Assembly: GCA_030374765.1 (NCBI GenBank)
Contig: JARGXX010000099.1
Coordinates: 2,418,001 to 2,482,000 of the forward strand
DNA: 64,000 bases
DNA from: Agarophyton chilense
Taxonomy: Eukaryota > Rhodophyta > Florideophyceae > Gracilariales > Gracilariaceae
Direction of reading: 5' to 3'
Under the pieces are notes generated by a model that ran no database searches, was not told the DNA's origin, and saw only the letters and a list, made by a program, of their open reading frames with translations. A program made the translations under genes and the position numbers. Below are positions 44,179-54,301 of the stretch, piece by piece. The stretch's first letter is position 1. Each line of letters begins with the position of its first letter.

Positions 44179-45092
44179 TGTAGAGCAACGCCCAGTCAGG
44201 GGATACTTGAAGATGCAACTCATAGAATGAGGATTGAACCCTCCGAGGGTTATGATTATGATCCCCTCTAAGGTGTGCTGAGGTGGCACTGTTTTCTGGT
44301 TATATTTCGCCTATAAGGGAAAATTCGGATGGCCCATGGTTGGATTGGCCCCGTGATACACGTGGCTCAATTTTGACACCGATTTTCGGATATTTGTAGA
44401 ACGTTGGACTTTTGGGCCCTGACAGTTGGATCTCCACGTGTATGGCCCTGAGCAGGTGTGCACTACTGTAGAGTTTAGTTAGTGGGCCCTACTTAGGGAG
44501 ATGAGATCTGACAGTCCGAAGCTCAGAGTAAATGGTAACCAAGGTTGGTCTTCGATACCTTTAGAGGTTCTTCGTCGCCATCGTTTCGGCCTTACAACCC
44601 GGAACGGGCTCTGGTGAGCAACGCCTGCGTAGGGACACGACTCCACTTGGAGAGTGCCCACGTTTGGGTTCCATGCAACCACCCCCTTGGGACCGCTCAG
44701 ACTACCTGCGTGCACGATACCCCGTGGGGGTTCTGCTTACTTGTTGCGTGCTTTTTGTGTTTCCTTTCGAGGACAGGTTTTCGCCCTTGTATTGGGTTTC
44801 TTTTGTTGTTTCGCCCCTTTTCTGGTTCTCGGGTCCGGTGCCTGTTAGTGCCCGACCCTCGCCCCGTTTTTCCTCTTCGCCGGATTTTCCCCCATTCTTT
44901 GGGATACCCATACCTATTCCCGATCCAACGGTTTCTACCCCTCACCTCCGTCGGTACTGCCGGAATCCTCCGTGGGAGTTACACCCCACACTACGGGTGG
45001 AACGGAGGGCTCTGTCTCTGAGTCAGCCTCCCCCAGGGAGCAAGGCTTCGAACACCTTGAGAGCACTTCCCGTCGCAGGGTTTTGCTCCACA
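44179..45092 (+). repeat. 5' LTR of element C
   Basis: 914 bp, opens TGTAGAGCAACGCC, closes GGTTTTGCTCCACA. A 158-codon ORF inside it is conserved in all four copies of this LTR family, but the conservation is at DNA level over the whole LTR. Confidence 0.95.
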
Positions 45093-45094
45093 AG

Positions 45095-45112
45095 TGGTTT
45101 CCCGACTTAGAA
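45095..45112 (+). promoter_or_regulatory. Primer-binding site of element C
   Basis: TGGTTTCCCGACTTAGAA starts two bases after the LTR. The TGG pairs with a tRNA 3' CCA end; the tRNA species is not identified. Confidence 0.6.
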
Positions 45113-45319
45113 GCCGTTCTCGGACTTTTGGGTTGGTCATCCACGTGTTGAAATATCTCTTGGAAGAGGAAGCACCGTCGTGAAGATTTGTTGTAGTGGT
45201 CCCCTTTGGAAAGGGTGGAATTGGTTTTTATTTTTGTTTAGTGTTACGTCATCCGTTCTCCGGGAATCTCGTGATCGAATTTCATCGTTATCCCGAATCG
45301 TCGGTGTCGTGTCTGCAGC

Positions 45320-47350
45320 ATGACGCCGCCTACCCGTGGTTCCAGGACTGGATCGAACCGTCAAGCGGATTCAGTGCCCCCGGCCCCGCCTAGGTCGAGG
45401 AGCTCTATTCCCGAAGGTCGGAACGATTCCGGTATCGATCCGGACACTTGGAGAGCACCCTCAGTAGTTTCAGGTTTTCGAGAGGTCGTGGCTGTGGGCC
45501 CAGCTCCAGTGGTGGAGACCCCCTCAGCAGCACCCCGAAGTCGGGCCGACCCTGAATTACAGCGCCTGAAGACTCGAATTGATATCGCCAACGCGGCTCA
45601 TATCGAGCTCCTTCAGGAGGTTACTACCCTCCGCCTCAGGGTGGAGGACGCCCAGGTGCGGGGAGTCGCCAATGACCTTCGTACCCTGACGAGGGATGTG
45701 AACTCCCTTTTGGAAAGCTTTGGTACCCCTGGGGTCTTTATCCAGGAGTACCAGAGCCTCGTGGAGGAACACCGCGTGCAAGCGAAACGCTTCCGAGCTC
45801 GGCTGGACACCCTCGAGGCCATTATCCGTATGGACGGAGACACAGAAGTCTCGAAGGATAAACCCGACGTTTCGGAAGACGAATAACACCGCTCCGCTAA
45901 CCGGGACCGCCGCAAGTCCAAGAAGAGCGTTCACCTCCAAGAAGATTTATCGGATTCCGATCCCAATCGCTCGTCATCGAGTTCGTCCTCCGAATCTTCG
46001 GATAGTGAAGATGGACGCCGGTCATTCCGGGCGACTCGGTCGAAGGCTACTTACACCTCTCAAGGGGCAATCGGTACCCGGAAGAAGGGTAAGAAACACC
46101 TTGGATAAAGGGAGCTGAAGCCGACGAATCCTCTCTATCGGAAGCTTCTATCGTATCGCTATTACCGGTTGGATAACCCTTCGGGAGATCGAACATCCCG
46201 CGGAACGGGTAAGGTCAAGGACTACATCAAAAGGCTGAGCATCATCCTACAGAAGAGGGAGTTCACAGGAACAGACCCAATTCTGGTGCTCGATTTCCTT
46301 GCGAGATTCGTCCAGGAGGCTGACATCCTCGGTATGAGTGAAGCGCAAGCGTATCTTGCATTACCTTATTTCTTAAAGGGGATGGCTGAAGACCAGTTCA
46401 ACTCCGTCCGTGGATCATCCCGAGCCTCGGAAGGGGGAGTCACGTGCTCGCCCGAAGTGGTGCAGTACCTCTTGAGGTCATACGCTACTGGAAATGCGAT
46501 TCAGGAAGCAATCCTTGCATTAAGGGATATGCGGCAGAAGCCGATGGAAACCGAAATGGTGTATTCAACTCGCTTGAATAAAGCGTTTCACCGATGCGGG
46601 AATGTATTCCCCGCCTACGAGAGATGCTCCATGTTTGTGGATGGTTTGGACCCCTCGATAAGGGCATTGGTTGCCCGACATCGGGAAGAGAAGCGCAAGC
46701 TGACCTACTTGGAACTGGTTCAGTACGCCCAGGCTGAGAGGGATACTCTCCGTGCCCGGCAGAACCGAAAGAGTCGGCCGACACGTGCACTCCTCGCCGA
46801 TGGAGGTAACTCGTCTTTGTCACTCGCAGGAGGCCCTGCCCCTGCGGGGGTCAATGATAACATTCACTTCATGGGAAGTAACTCCGAATCTATGGGTACG
46901 TCTGAGTTGCCGTCGACATCCGCTCCGACTACGGATGAAGACCCTGCCCTCTATACCCACGGACGGAGGGTGCCAGCCGCATCGCTACCTTTTGCGAATA
47001 CCGCTGCTCGGTTCTCTCGCCCCGGATGGAGGGATACAGCACCACGTCGCGTGGATTCACGTCCACAACCGAACCCGGCAGAGCTGATTTGCTATTTGTG
47101 TTACCTCCGTGGTCACAAAGCGCCAGACTGCACATTTCCTCTGCGGGAGGGTTCACGAATTATCGCTCAGTACGAGGCTCTGACCCCTGAGGAGAAAGCT
47201 CGAGTCCCGAGTAGGTCCTATGAGGAACAAAGGATACTCCGAGCTCACCTTGCTGACAGGGATACAGAACTTGTACCCGCGAACGGGGAACAACCGGTCC
47301 CCTTCGAGGCGGCTGCACCGAATTCGGTGGGGTCCGCTTCGAAAAACTAA
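45320..47350 (+). pseudogene. Element C gag with two in-frame stops
   Basis: One frame runs 45320-47350 (about 676 codons) broken only by TAA at 45884-45886 and 46106-46108. N-terminal part: MTPPTRGSRTGSNRQADSVP, then a helical heptad region (QRLKTRIDIANAAHIELLQE). The middle is Ser/Asp/Lys-rich. The capsid region starts near 46169 (KDYIKRLSIILQKREF, ALPYFLKGMAEDQF, LNKAFHRCGNVF). A zinc knuckle CYLCYLRGHKAPDC (C-x2-C-x4-H-x4-C) lies at about 47092-47133. Gag packages the RNA into virus-like particles. The capsid-knuckle half could still be translated from an internal start. The frame ends in a slippery site that leads into pol. Confidence 0.85.
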
Positions 47351-47377
47351 ACTTGGGAGTCTCCCCTGCGGGAGGGG
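47341..47377 (+). promoter_or_regulatory. Candidate -1 ribosomal frameshift site (gag to pol)
   Basis: The last gag codons are AAA AAC followed by TAA, with G before (G AAA AAC at 47341-47347). A one-base slip back gives CTA AAC TTG GGA, exactly the pol frame. Eight bases downstream are GC-rich inverted repeats: GGGA..TCCC (47355-47365) and CCCCT..AGGGG (47363-47377). G-AAA-AAC is not the canonical XXXYYYZ but permits G-U re-pairing by tRNA-Lys. Confidence 0.5.
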
Positions 47378-50300
47378 CGTCTTCTAAGCCGGAGTTGAAG
47401 ACGCCCGAGGCGCTCCAGCTTCGCTCCCCAGCTGTAACAATCCTTTCAAGGAAAACGGCTGAAACCGACGTTAACTCGGGATACTTTAGTGTCCCCCGTC
47501 GCCCGTGGATACAGTCCCGTAATCTCAGTCTTCCGGATCGAGTTATGGTAATGGCCAAGCGGAATTATAAAGTATTCGCCGACTTCGGCCTGTCCAACCA
47601 GTTTATGGTTCGTCAAATATCTGTCCTGGATACAGGAGCCGCTCCTAACTTAATTCATGTTGAATTGTTACCCCCGCTGCTCCGGGTTCAAGTTCGTACC
47701 GGTCCACGTTTGGATATCGCCGATGCGAACAACCACCCGCTACGGACACTGGGTACAATTTCCCTCATGGTGAGGTCAGGCTCCTATCTCGTTCAACTGG
47801 AGTTTATTGTATGCAAGTCACTTGCAGCACCAGTCATACTGGGTTGTGACTTTTGCGACCGCTTCGTGGAAGCCATCTGTCCTCGGAATAGAACTTTGGA
47901 ACTCGAAGACGGGTCTACGATCCCAATCGTTCGTAAACCCTTACAGGGAGCAGCGCGAACACGCGTCCCTCTCCCCGTCGCGCAGAAATCTGTGAAGAAG
48001 GACCCGGTGTCTACACGGGTAAAGGTTGCGAAGTCAGTGGCTATCCCGCCAGAAACCCAGGTTTGGGTCACAGTTGTTACCAAGCAAATTGGTGTGCATG
48101 TGGTACAACCGAACCCGTCTCTGTATACGCGGCGTCAACTCGCCCTTGCGAATGGGGTTGTCTCCGTGGAACCGGATAAACCTTTCAAGGTTTTGGTAGC
48201 CAACTTTGGAAAGACAACGCAGCATTTGGTCAAACACCAGATCCTGCGTTCTGTTCTTCCACACCCGCATGCGGTCGTACCTACAAAGATCTCTATCGCA
48301 GAGGTCCTTGGTGTGGCGGACCCTAAGGAGGGGGAGGACACTGCCGAAATCGCGGAAGACGGTGAGCATACGACTGCAGCTCCACACGCTGAACACTTTA
48401 AACCTCAGAAGGTTACGGCCCCTATCACAGGAGCAGACCAGACGGATCCTGTTCAGGAATTGGGAAAATGGGATCTCAACCATGTACCTGCATCTCATCG
48501 GGAGAAGCTGAGGCACATGCTTCGTGAATTTACCCCCATGTGGGATGGTTCCCTTGGAACTATTGGGATTACAGAACACCGCATCCACTTGTTACCGAAC
48601 ACTCGGCCTATTGCCCAACACCCTTACAGGGCTGGACCGAAAGCTCGGGAAGAGGAGAAATCTCAGGTGGAGAAGATGCTTAAAGCGGGCGTAATTGAAC
48701 CTGCCCAGTCCGCTTGGGCCTCACCAGTGGTGTTAGTTCCGAAACCGGATGGATCGTGGCGTTTCTGCATCGATTACAGACGCCTGAACGAGTTAACCAT
48801 TAAGGATGTGTACCCGATCCCTCGGATGGACGAATACATCGACTCCCTTGGGAGCGCTACTGTTTTCTCTACCCTCGACGCCAATTCGGGCTACTGGCAA
48901 GTCCCTATTAGGGAGGAAGATCGAGACAAAACGGCTTTCGTGTGTCATCAAGGACTTTTCCGATTCCGGAGGATGCCTTTTGGGTTGACAAATGCCCCCG
49001 CAACGTTTCAACGGGCGATAGACATTCTGTTGGCTCCCTTCAAGTGGAGGACGTGTCTAGTGAATTTAGACGACATTATTGTCTTCTCCAACAACCTGGA
49101 TGATCAACTCGAACACGTCAGGTACGTAATGAAGATACTCCGCGACGCGGGAATCACCTTGAAACTCAAGAAGTGCGAGTTTTTCACCGATTCGGTTAAA
49201 TATCTGGGGCATATCATCCGTCCCGGACAGCTTTCAATCGATGAAGTACGAGTGAAATCCTTGAAGGAAGCAAAACACCCGAAAACTCAAACGGAGTTGC
49301 GATCCTTCTCAGGTCTGTGTAACGTGTATCGCCGATTCGTCCCGAACTTTGCAGATATTGCCACCCCCCTCAACAGGCTCCTGACGACGGGACAACCAGT
49401 TGAACTGGAACCTTTTGGCGACGCGGAAGCGTCTGCCTTCATGGCACTGGTGAATGACGTAACATCACCGCCAATCTTGGTTCTACCCAATCCTGGGCTC
49501 TCTTACGAAGTGGACACCGATGCTAGTGCAAACCAAGTAGGGTGTGCACTGTTCCAATCCTCTGAGGATGGTGAACGTCACCCTATTGGGTACTGGTCAC
49601 GTTCTCTGAATGTCCATGAAAGGAACTACTCGGTCTCCGAGAAAGAATGTTTAGCCGTCGTGTGGGCCTTAGCTACACTTCGCCCCTATCTGATGGGTAC
49701 TCGTTTCAAAGTCCATACGGACCACGCATGCTTGCGTTGGCTCCTGGAGATCTCCGAACCCTCGGGACGCCTTATGCGCTGGCGTCTCCGACTGTGGGAA
49801 TTGGACTTTGAGATCCTGTACAAGAAAGGGAAGCTGAACACTCAGGCTGATGCACTATCCCGCTTGGGAACCACAGCGGAAACGGAACCCTACGAGGACG
49901 ATGACATCCCATGCTTTATGGAATCGGACCTCGAGGGAGGAGCTCAACCGCTGACGGATGATGTTTGTGACGATATACTCGTCAACGAGAGTCTGGATTC
50001 GCCGACCGGCTCTTTAACTTCGGATACTCCCGAACCTGGGCCCGCTCCCTCAAGGGCCCAGTCAACGAACTCTTACAGATTTACTTCCCCACCGGAGGTA
50101 GTCAAGCCTCCTGGCTCTCCGCCTAAGGAGGGGGAGGAGGACTTAGTTCCTTCGCAGGACGATGTTTCGGCGTCAGCCAGTCGCCCTAACCGGGAATCTA
50201 GTTTTCACAGTGAGACAGCGAGCCCGACCGAGCCGGCGACAGAGAAGTCACAACCCCAGCGTATGGGTAGCGACATCACCGCCGACCCAGCCGAGCACGA

Positions 50301-50445
50301 CGTCAGAAAAGATGACGAAAACCCGCCTAGGGAGAGTCGTGTGGAGAACTCCGCACCCGGAACGCCTACAGAGCCGACGATCACCCGCCGCCGCGGAAGA
50401 GACACTGAGGTGTCGCACACTCAAACCCCGCTTTCTCGGGAATGA
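47353..50445 (+). CDS. Element C pol: protease, reverse transcriptase, RNase H (integrase deleted)
   Basis: 1030 codons without a stop, entered by -1 frameshift from gag (no ATG at its start; it opens with TTG). The aspartic protease motif VLDTGAAPNL has Asp93. RT spans about residues 410-640: ASPVVLVPKPDGSWRFCIDY, LDANSGYWQVP, FRFRRMPFGLTNAPATFQ, and the catalytic box, which here reads VNLDDIIVFS (Asn571 in place of the usual Tyr before L-D-D). RNase H: YEVDTDASANQVGCALFQ with Asp721, then VHTDHACLRWLLE and LNTQADALSRL. Instead of an integrase the frame runs on into a Pro/Ser/Glu-rich tail like the linker before the chromodomain. This is an in-frame deletion of about 400 codons relative to element A. 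The product could make cDNA only if Asn571 is tolerated. Confidence 0.9.
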   Translation: MGVSPAGGASSKPELKTPEALQLRSPAVTILSRKTAETDVNSGYFSVPRRPWIQSRNLSLPDRVMVMAKRNYKVFADFGLSNQFMVRQISVLDTGAAPNLIHVELLPPLLRVQVRTGPRLDIADANNHPLRTLGTISLMVRSGSYLVQLEFIVCKSLAAPVILGCDFCDRFVEAICPRNRTLELEDGSTIPIVRKPLQGAARTRVPLPVAQKSVKKDPVSTRVKVAKSVAIPPETQVWVTVVTKQIGVHVVQPNPSLYTRRQLALANGVVSVEPDKPFKVLVANFGKTTQHLVKHQILRSVLPHPHAVVPTKISIAEVLGVADPKEGEDTAEIAEDGEHTTAAPHAEHFKPQKVTAPITGADQTDPVQELGKWDLNHVPASHREKLRHMLREFTPMWDGSLGTIGITEHRIHLLPNTRPIAQHPYRAGPKAREEEKSQVEKMLKAGVIEPAQSAWASPVVLVPKPDGSWRFCIDYRRLNELTIKDVYPIPRMDEYIDSLGSATVFSTLDANSGYWQVPIREEDRDKTAFVCHQGLFRFRRMPFGLTNAPATFQRAIDILLAPFKWRTCLVNLDDIIVFSNNLDDQLEHVRYVMKILRDAGITLKLKKCEFFTDSVKYLGHIIRPGQLSIDEVRVKSLKEAKHPKTQTELRSFSGLCNVYRRFVPNFADIATPLNRLLTTGQPVELEPFGDAEASAFMALVNDVTSPPILVLPNPGLSYEVDTDASANQVGCALFQSSEDGERHPIGYWSRSLNVHERNYSVSEKECLAVVWALATLRPYLMGTRFKVHTDHACLRWLLEISEPSGRLMRWRLRLWELDFEILYKKGKLNTQADALSRLGTTAETEPYEDDDIPCFMESDLEGGAQPLTDDVCDDILVNESLDSPTGSLTSDTPEPGPAPSRAQSTNSYRFTSPPEVVKPPGSPPKEGEEDLVPSQDDVSASASRPNRESSFHSETASPTEPATEKSQPQRMGSDITADPAEHDVRKDDENPPRESRVENSAPGTPTEPTITRRRGRDTEVSHTQTPLSRE

Positions 50446-51168
50446 GCTGTGTCAGCGGACCCGCACGGGGAAGATCTCGACGACGAGGTTGACCAAATTT
50501 GGCTCTCCGTTATGGAATGGGAATAGGAACTCCTGTGGAGACACTGGAACCCTCAGGAATGGGAAAGAAATGAGTGAGACCCGTCGGGGACAGCTCAGGA
50601 GAGTGCTAGCGCGTGTCGAAAGCGCCACCTCATATCCGCTTGCGGAGTGGCAACCGGCGCCCGCGCATTTATGTGGCACACGTCGAATGGCACCGAGCCA
50701 ATCAAAAGGCTCTGACGACCAACCGTCGCCCAGACCGCCTCACCGAGCCAATCAAAAGGCTCTGACGACCAACCGTCGCGCAAACCGCCTCCGTCGCACG
50801 GCGCGTTGCACAAGAGCAACCTTCGTCCCCGTAGCTCGGGTTGACGTTGAAGTCTTACCCCCCTGAGATTGGAGACGCTACCGCGTCGCGGTTTCTCAAC
50901 CGTCACGGAATCTAAGAACACCGTTGTTATCGGGAAGATTTCAGCTTTAAGAAGAACGTAAAACTGGGCCGGTTTGACTCCGTAGACGGAAGTTACAACG
51001 TATCCCACAGGCCACTCGGCACCGTTTGGACGAAGTGCTGAGACCCGCTTGCAACACGGAAAAGAACCCACCGGGGTGTGTCTAGACCCTACGTTGACAC
51101 CCTCAAGGGAACTTGAGCGTTCCAAGATGGAAGAGAAGCCCGAACAGGGAAAAGTGTACCCGCAGGAA
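50446..51168. other. Element C, pol tail to chromodomain; contains 2 x 50-bp tandem repeat
   Basis: CACCGAGCCAATCAAAAGGC opens two nearly identical 50-bp units at 50691 and 50741. A segment at about 50633-50672 repeats part of the antisense gene (51892-51930), so both strands encode traces here: the minus strand reads APVATPQAD. Confidence 0.7.
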
Positions 51169-51330
51169 TTCGTTATCGATCGCATCGTGCGTCACATCTA
51201 CACCCCCGAGGGAGAAGTTCGCTACCAAGTCCGATGGTACGGATTCTCGCCTGATGAGGATACATTGGAATCCATTTAGCACCTTCCGAGGTCTAAGGTT
51301 TTATCCTATCACCGACGCGCTCGGGTAACT
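51169..51330 (+). pseudogene. Chromodomain of element C
   Basis: FVIDRIVRHIYTPEGEVRYQ continues as VRWYGFSPDEDTLESI, then TAG, then HLPRSKVLSYHRR in the same frame. This fits a chromoviral chromodomain with its C-terminal helix, though the usual Trp in DTWE is Leu and a stop follows. Chromodomains direct the pre-integration complex to marked histones. An ORF opens at 51049, so a separate small protein is possible. Confidence 0.8.
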
Positions 51331-51747
51331 TTGCCTCTAAATCTGGATCGTGCCCAAGTCGGGTAAACCACCACGGGAACTAGTGTAGATGCGACCTCGA
51401 AGTGAGGAAGATGTTGGACCTCTGAAGAGGAATTTAGGAGAGTATCCCGAAGAACACGTATTGAGAGGGAATGTCTACTGGCCCTCGGCCTAGCTCCATT
51501 ATCCGGGGAACACAACACCGGTTATCGGGACAGTTTATAATGAAAAAGAAAAAGAAGACCCACGAAGTGGAGAAGAAGATTAAGAAGAAGATTGGACCCT
51601 AGGAAGGGCAGCAGATGAAGAAGATCCTAAGAAGGAATGAAGAAGATGAAGAAGATCCTAGGAAGGAAGAAGAAAAGAAGTTATGCAAATATCAGGAGTT
51701 TACTATTGTCGCCAAGCTATGAACTCTACAATTGCCCGAAGGCGGAA

Positions 51748-52645
51748 CTACGGAAAGCCCGAGGAGGGACCCGCCCCACCGTTGGAATTCTGACCCTGAT
51801 GGTACGCCGAGGCGAAAGCCAACATCTGGCTCACATCCGTCATACCCGGGGGAATCGGAATGCCTGCGTTCACGAGGCCTTGTCGCACACTATCCGCTTG
51901 CGGAGTGGCAACCGGCGCCTGCGCAAGGGTGTTCACACCCCACCCGGGGGGAGCAGATGGACCGCCACCGGATGCATTCGCCGCCGCAGCTGAGATCGTT
52001 CCCACTGGTTGGAAGGGTGCAGATGGCTCCACAGGGAGTACTCCACTAGGAGCTGGCACTTCGTTATCCAACGCTGGATCGTCCAGGTCTACTGGAGGCT
52101 CGTACTCGTAATCGTCGGTATAAATGAACCCCGTCGAGTGTCCCACCAGCATCGGTCGAGGCGAGTCAATCAGCGCCCGCGCTTGCGCCGCGCTGATGCG
52201 AACCCCTTCGAAGGGATTGTAATAGACCCAGTTACCGGAGCCCAGATCGTACCGGCCAGGAGACTTGTCTCGCACGGATCCTTCCCCTGCGGGTTGATTT
52301 GCAACTGGAACTCGATCCCATTGGGTGTTATCGATCACGTCCAAGATTGGATACAGGTCCTGCACGTTGCTGGCCGAACCCAACGCTGGGACAAGGTCGA
52401 TCTGACGCATGATGGTCCGTAGCATCGGAGAAATCTCCACCCTGCTGGGGAGCTTCGTTGTCCGCCGGCGCGGAGGCCGATGGCCCCGAGAGTGGGTTGA
52501 TGACGTACGGGTTCATTCCCTTGAGAAGGCTAGTCGAAACCGCTGCTGCGAGAAGTTGCGTATCGCCGAAAGTCGGAGAAGTAGAAGAAAGTTGTACCGA
52601 TGTGCCGGTTTTGTGGCGATCCTCAGAAGTGGTGAAGGACCCCAT
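51748..52645 (-). pseudogene. Antisense ORF of element C (conserved with element X)
   Basis: The ORF starts at ATG 52645 (MGSFTTSEDRHKTGTSVQLS), 80 bp from the 3' LTR, and runs against gag-pol. A one-base shift near 52440 moves it to the frame 52440-51748. Together about 300 residues. No known domain. The central part is helical (LRTIMRQIDLVPALG, then YPILDVIDNTQWDRVPV), followed by GFIYTDDYEYEPP and a Pro/Ala/Gly-rich C-terminus. The same blocks, in order, occur in the plus-strand ORF at 63128-64000 of element X (LRGYIRQLDLQLSLG, ELIDIVGPVDWAVVPV, GFVNSDDFYYAY). Function unknown; a structural or regulatory accessory protein is possible. Confidence 0.7.
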
Positions 52646-52711
52646 TGGGAGAAGTATGTATAGTGATCGGAAAGTTAGACACCCGCGGCTCGGAATGTTC
52701 TTCCTCGTCTT

Positions 52712-52724
52712 AAAGAGGGGGAGA
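52712..52724 (+). promoter_or_regulatory. Polypurine tract of element C
   Basis: AAAGAGGGGGAGA lies immediately before the TG of the 3' LTR. Confidence 0.85.
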
Positions 52725-53638
52725 TGTAGGGCAACGCTCAGTCAGGGGATACTTGAAGATGCAACTCATAGAATGAGGATTGAACCCTCCGAGGGTTATG
52801 ATTATGATCCCCTCTAAGGTGTGCTGAGGTGGCACTGTTTTCTGGTTATATTTCGCCTATAAGGGAAAATTCGGATGGCCCATGGTTGGATTGGCCCCGT
52901 GATACACGTGGCTCAATTTTGACACCGATTTTCGGATATTTGTAGAACGTTGGACTTTTGGGCCCTGACAGTTGGATCTCCACGTGTATGGCCCTGAGCA
53001 GGTGTGCACTACTGTAGAGTTTAGTTAGTGGGCCCTACTTAGGGAGATGAGATCTGACAGTCCGAAGCTCAGAGTAAATGGTAACCAAGGTTGGTCTTCG
53101 ATACCTTTAGAGGTTCTTCGTCGCCATCGTTTCGGCCTTACAACCCGGAACGGGCTCTGGTTAGCAACGCCTGCGTAGGGACACGACTCCACTTGGAGAG
53201 TGCCCACGTTTGGGTTCCATGCAACCACCCCCTTGGGACCGCTCAGACTACCTGCGTGCACGATACCCCGTGGGGGTTCTGCTTACTTGTTGCGTGCTTT
53301 TTGTGTTTCCTTTCGAGGACAGGTTTTCGCCCTTGTATTGGGTTTCTTTTGTTGTTTCGCCCCTTTTCTGGTTCTCGGGTCCGGTGCCTGTTAGTGCCCG
53401 ACCCTCGCCCCGTTTTTCCTCTTCGCCGGATTTTCCCCCATTCTTTGGGATACCCATACCCATTCCCGATCCAACGGTTTCTACCCCTCACCTCCGTCGG
53501 TACTGCCGGAATCCCCCGTGGGAGTTACACCCCACACTACGGGTGGAACGGAGGGCTCTGTCTCTGAGTCTGCCTCCCCCAGGGAGCAAGGCTTCCAACA
53601 CCTTGAGAGCACTTCCCGTCGCCGGGTTTTGCTCCACA
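52725..53638 (+). repeat. 3' LTR of element C
   Basis: 914 bp, TGTAGGGCAACGCT to GGTTTTGCTCCACA, nearly identical to 44179-45092. Confidence 0.95.
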
Positions 53639-53658
53639 CTGTGAACATTTTGCGGCGC

Positions 53659-54301
53659 TTAAGACGTTTCCTTCTTTATTACACTCTGTTGACCTGGAAT
53701 GGAAGGCAAGAGCCGTGAAAAATAATGAATTTTACTTGCCAAGTTAGGAAATGTGTTCCAGAATACATTGCGCAGTCTCAGAACTATCCGAAAAATGTGG
53801 TTTGCGCGCCGATCTAGAAGTCGACAGAGGAGATAGAGCAATATATCAAGCCATAAGTTTCCTCCGGAGCTCAACTTTCGTTTACTAACGGTGCTGTTCT
53901 ATTAGTTCGCAGTTTTCCTTATCTTCTTCTTTTTCTTTATCAAAATTATCGCCGCCATCCGCAGAGTCTCTCCTATTCCCTTCAATGTCTTTCTCCACAT
54001 CCTTTCCCACAGATGCTCTTCTTACTGCAAGAGCTGCAAATTCAAAAAAATACAAGTGCGTGGTTACGGCTACGAGGGCGGTAAGGATTTCTTCTCTGCT
54101 CTTCACCTTCATATCAACCCTGTCAATGACAGAGCTACGTATTTTCTCCAGACGGGTTTTTCCTCCATCTCGCATGCTGTACGTATCCGGGCAATGGCGT
54201 AAGCGAAACTCATGTAACATGATCTCTGATACTGTCATAGTTCTGTACATATTTAGCGCCATTATTGTGTGTGCCATTTGGATCCTGATAGCGACCTCCA
54301 T
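53659..54301 (-). CDS. Hypothetical protein remnant at right flank of element C
   Basis: The minus ORF 54301-53885 (138 aa) begins MEVAIRIQMAHTIMALNMYR. It has a hydrophobic stretch (EEILTALVAVTTHLYFFEFA) and a very acidic/Lys-rich end, so a membrane-associated protein is possible. A second minus ORF (53874-53659, Leu/Arg-rich) follows. No family recognised. An in-frame stop lies just before the Met. It may belong with the minus-strand fragments at 41.5-43.6 kb as a gene broken by element C; this is not proven. Confidence 0.3.

Larger units (their letters stand above)
44174..53643 (+). mobile_element. Element C: complete, young Ty3/gypsy chromovirus derivative lacking integrase
   Basis: 5' LTR 44179-45092 and 3' LTR 52725-53638, both 914 bp with about 8 differences by eye. 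The target duplication is CTGTG (44174-44178, 53639-53643). Primer-binding site, gag with two in-frame TAA codons, -1 shift to pol (protease-RT-RNase H fused to a linker), separate chromodomain, an antisense ORF, a polypurine tract. The integrase core is absent. Ends TG..CA. Structurally whole but coding-defective, thus dependent on a relative for mobilisation. Confidence 0.95.

Noticed and set aside
44545..45021. 158-aa ORF conserved in the LTRs at 32461-32937, 44545-45021 and 53091-53567 and on the minus strand at 27143-26667
   Set aside because: The LTRs are conserved base by base over their whole length and other frames are equally open; no domain is seen. It is a passenger of the LTR, not a supported gene.
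50595..51185. 196-aa minus ORF as a complete antisense gene
   Set aside because: Only its APVATPQAD stretch relates to the antisense gene; the rest overlaps the chromodomain region and lacks the conserved blocks.
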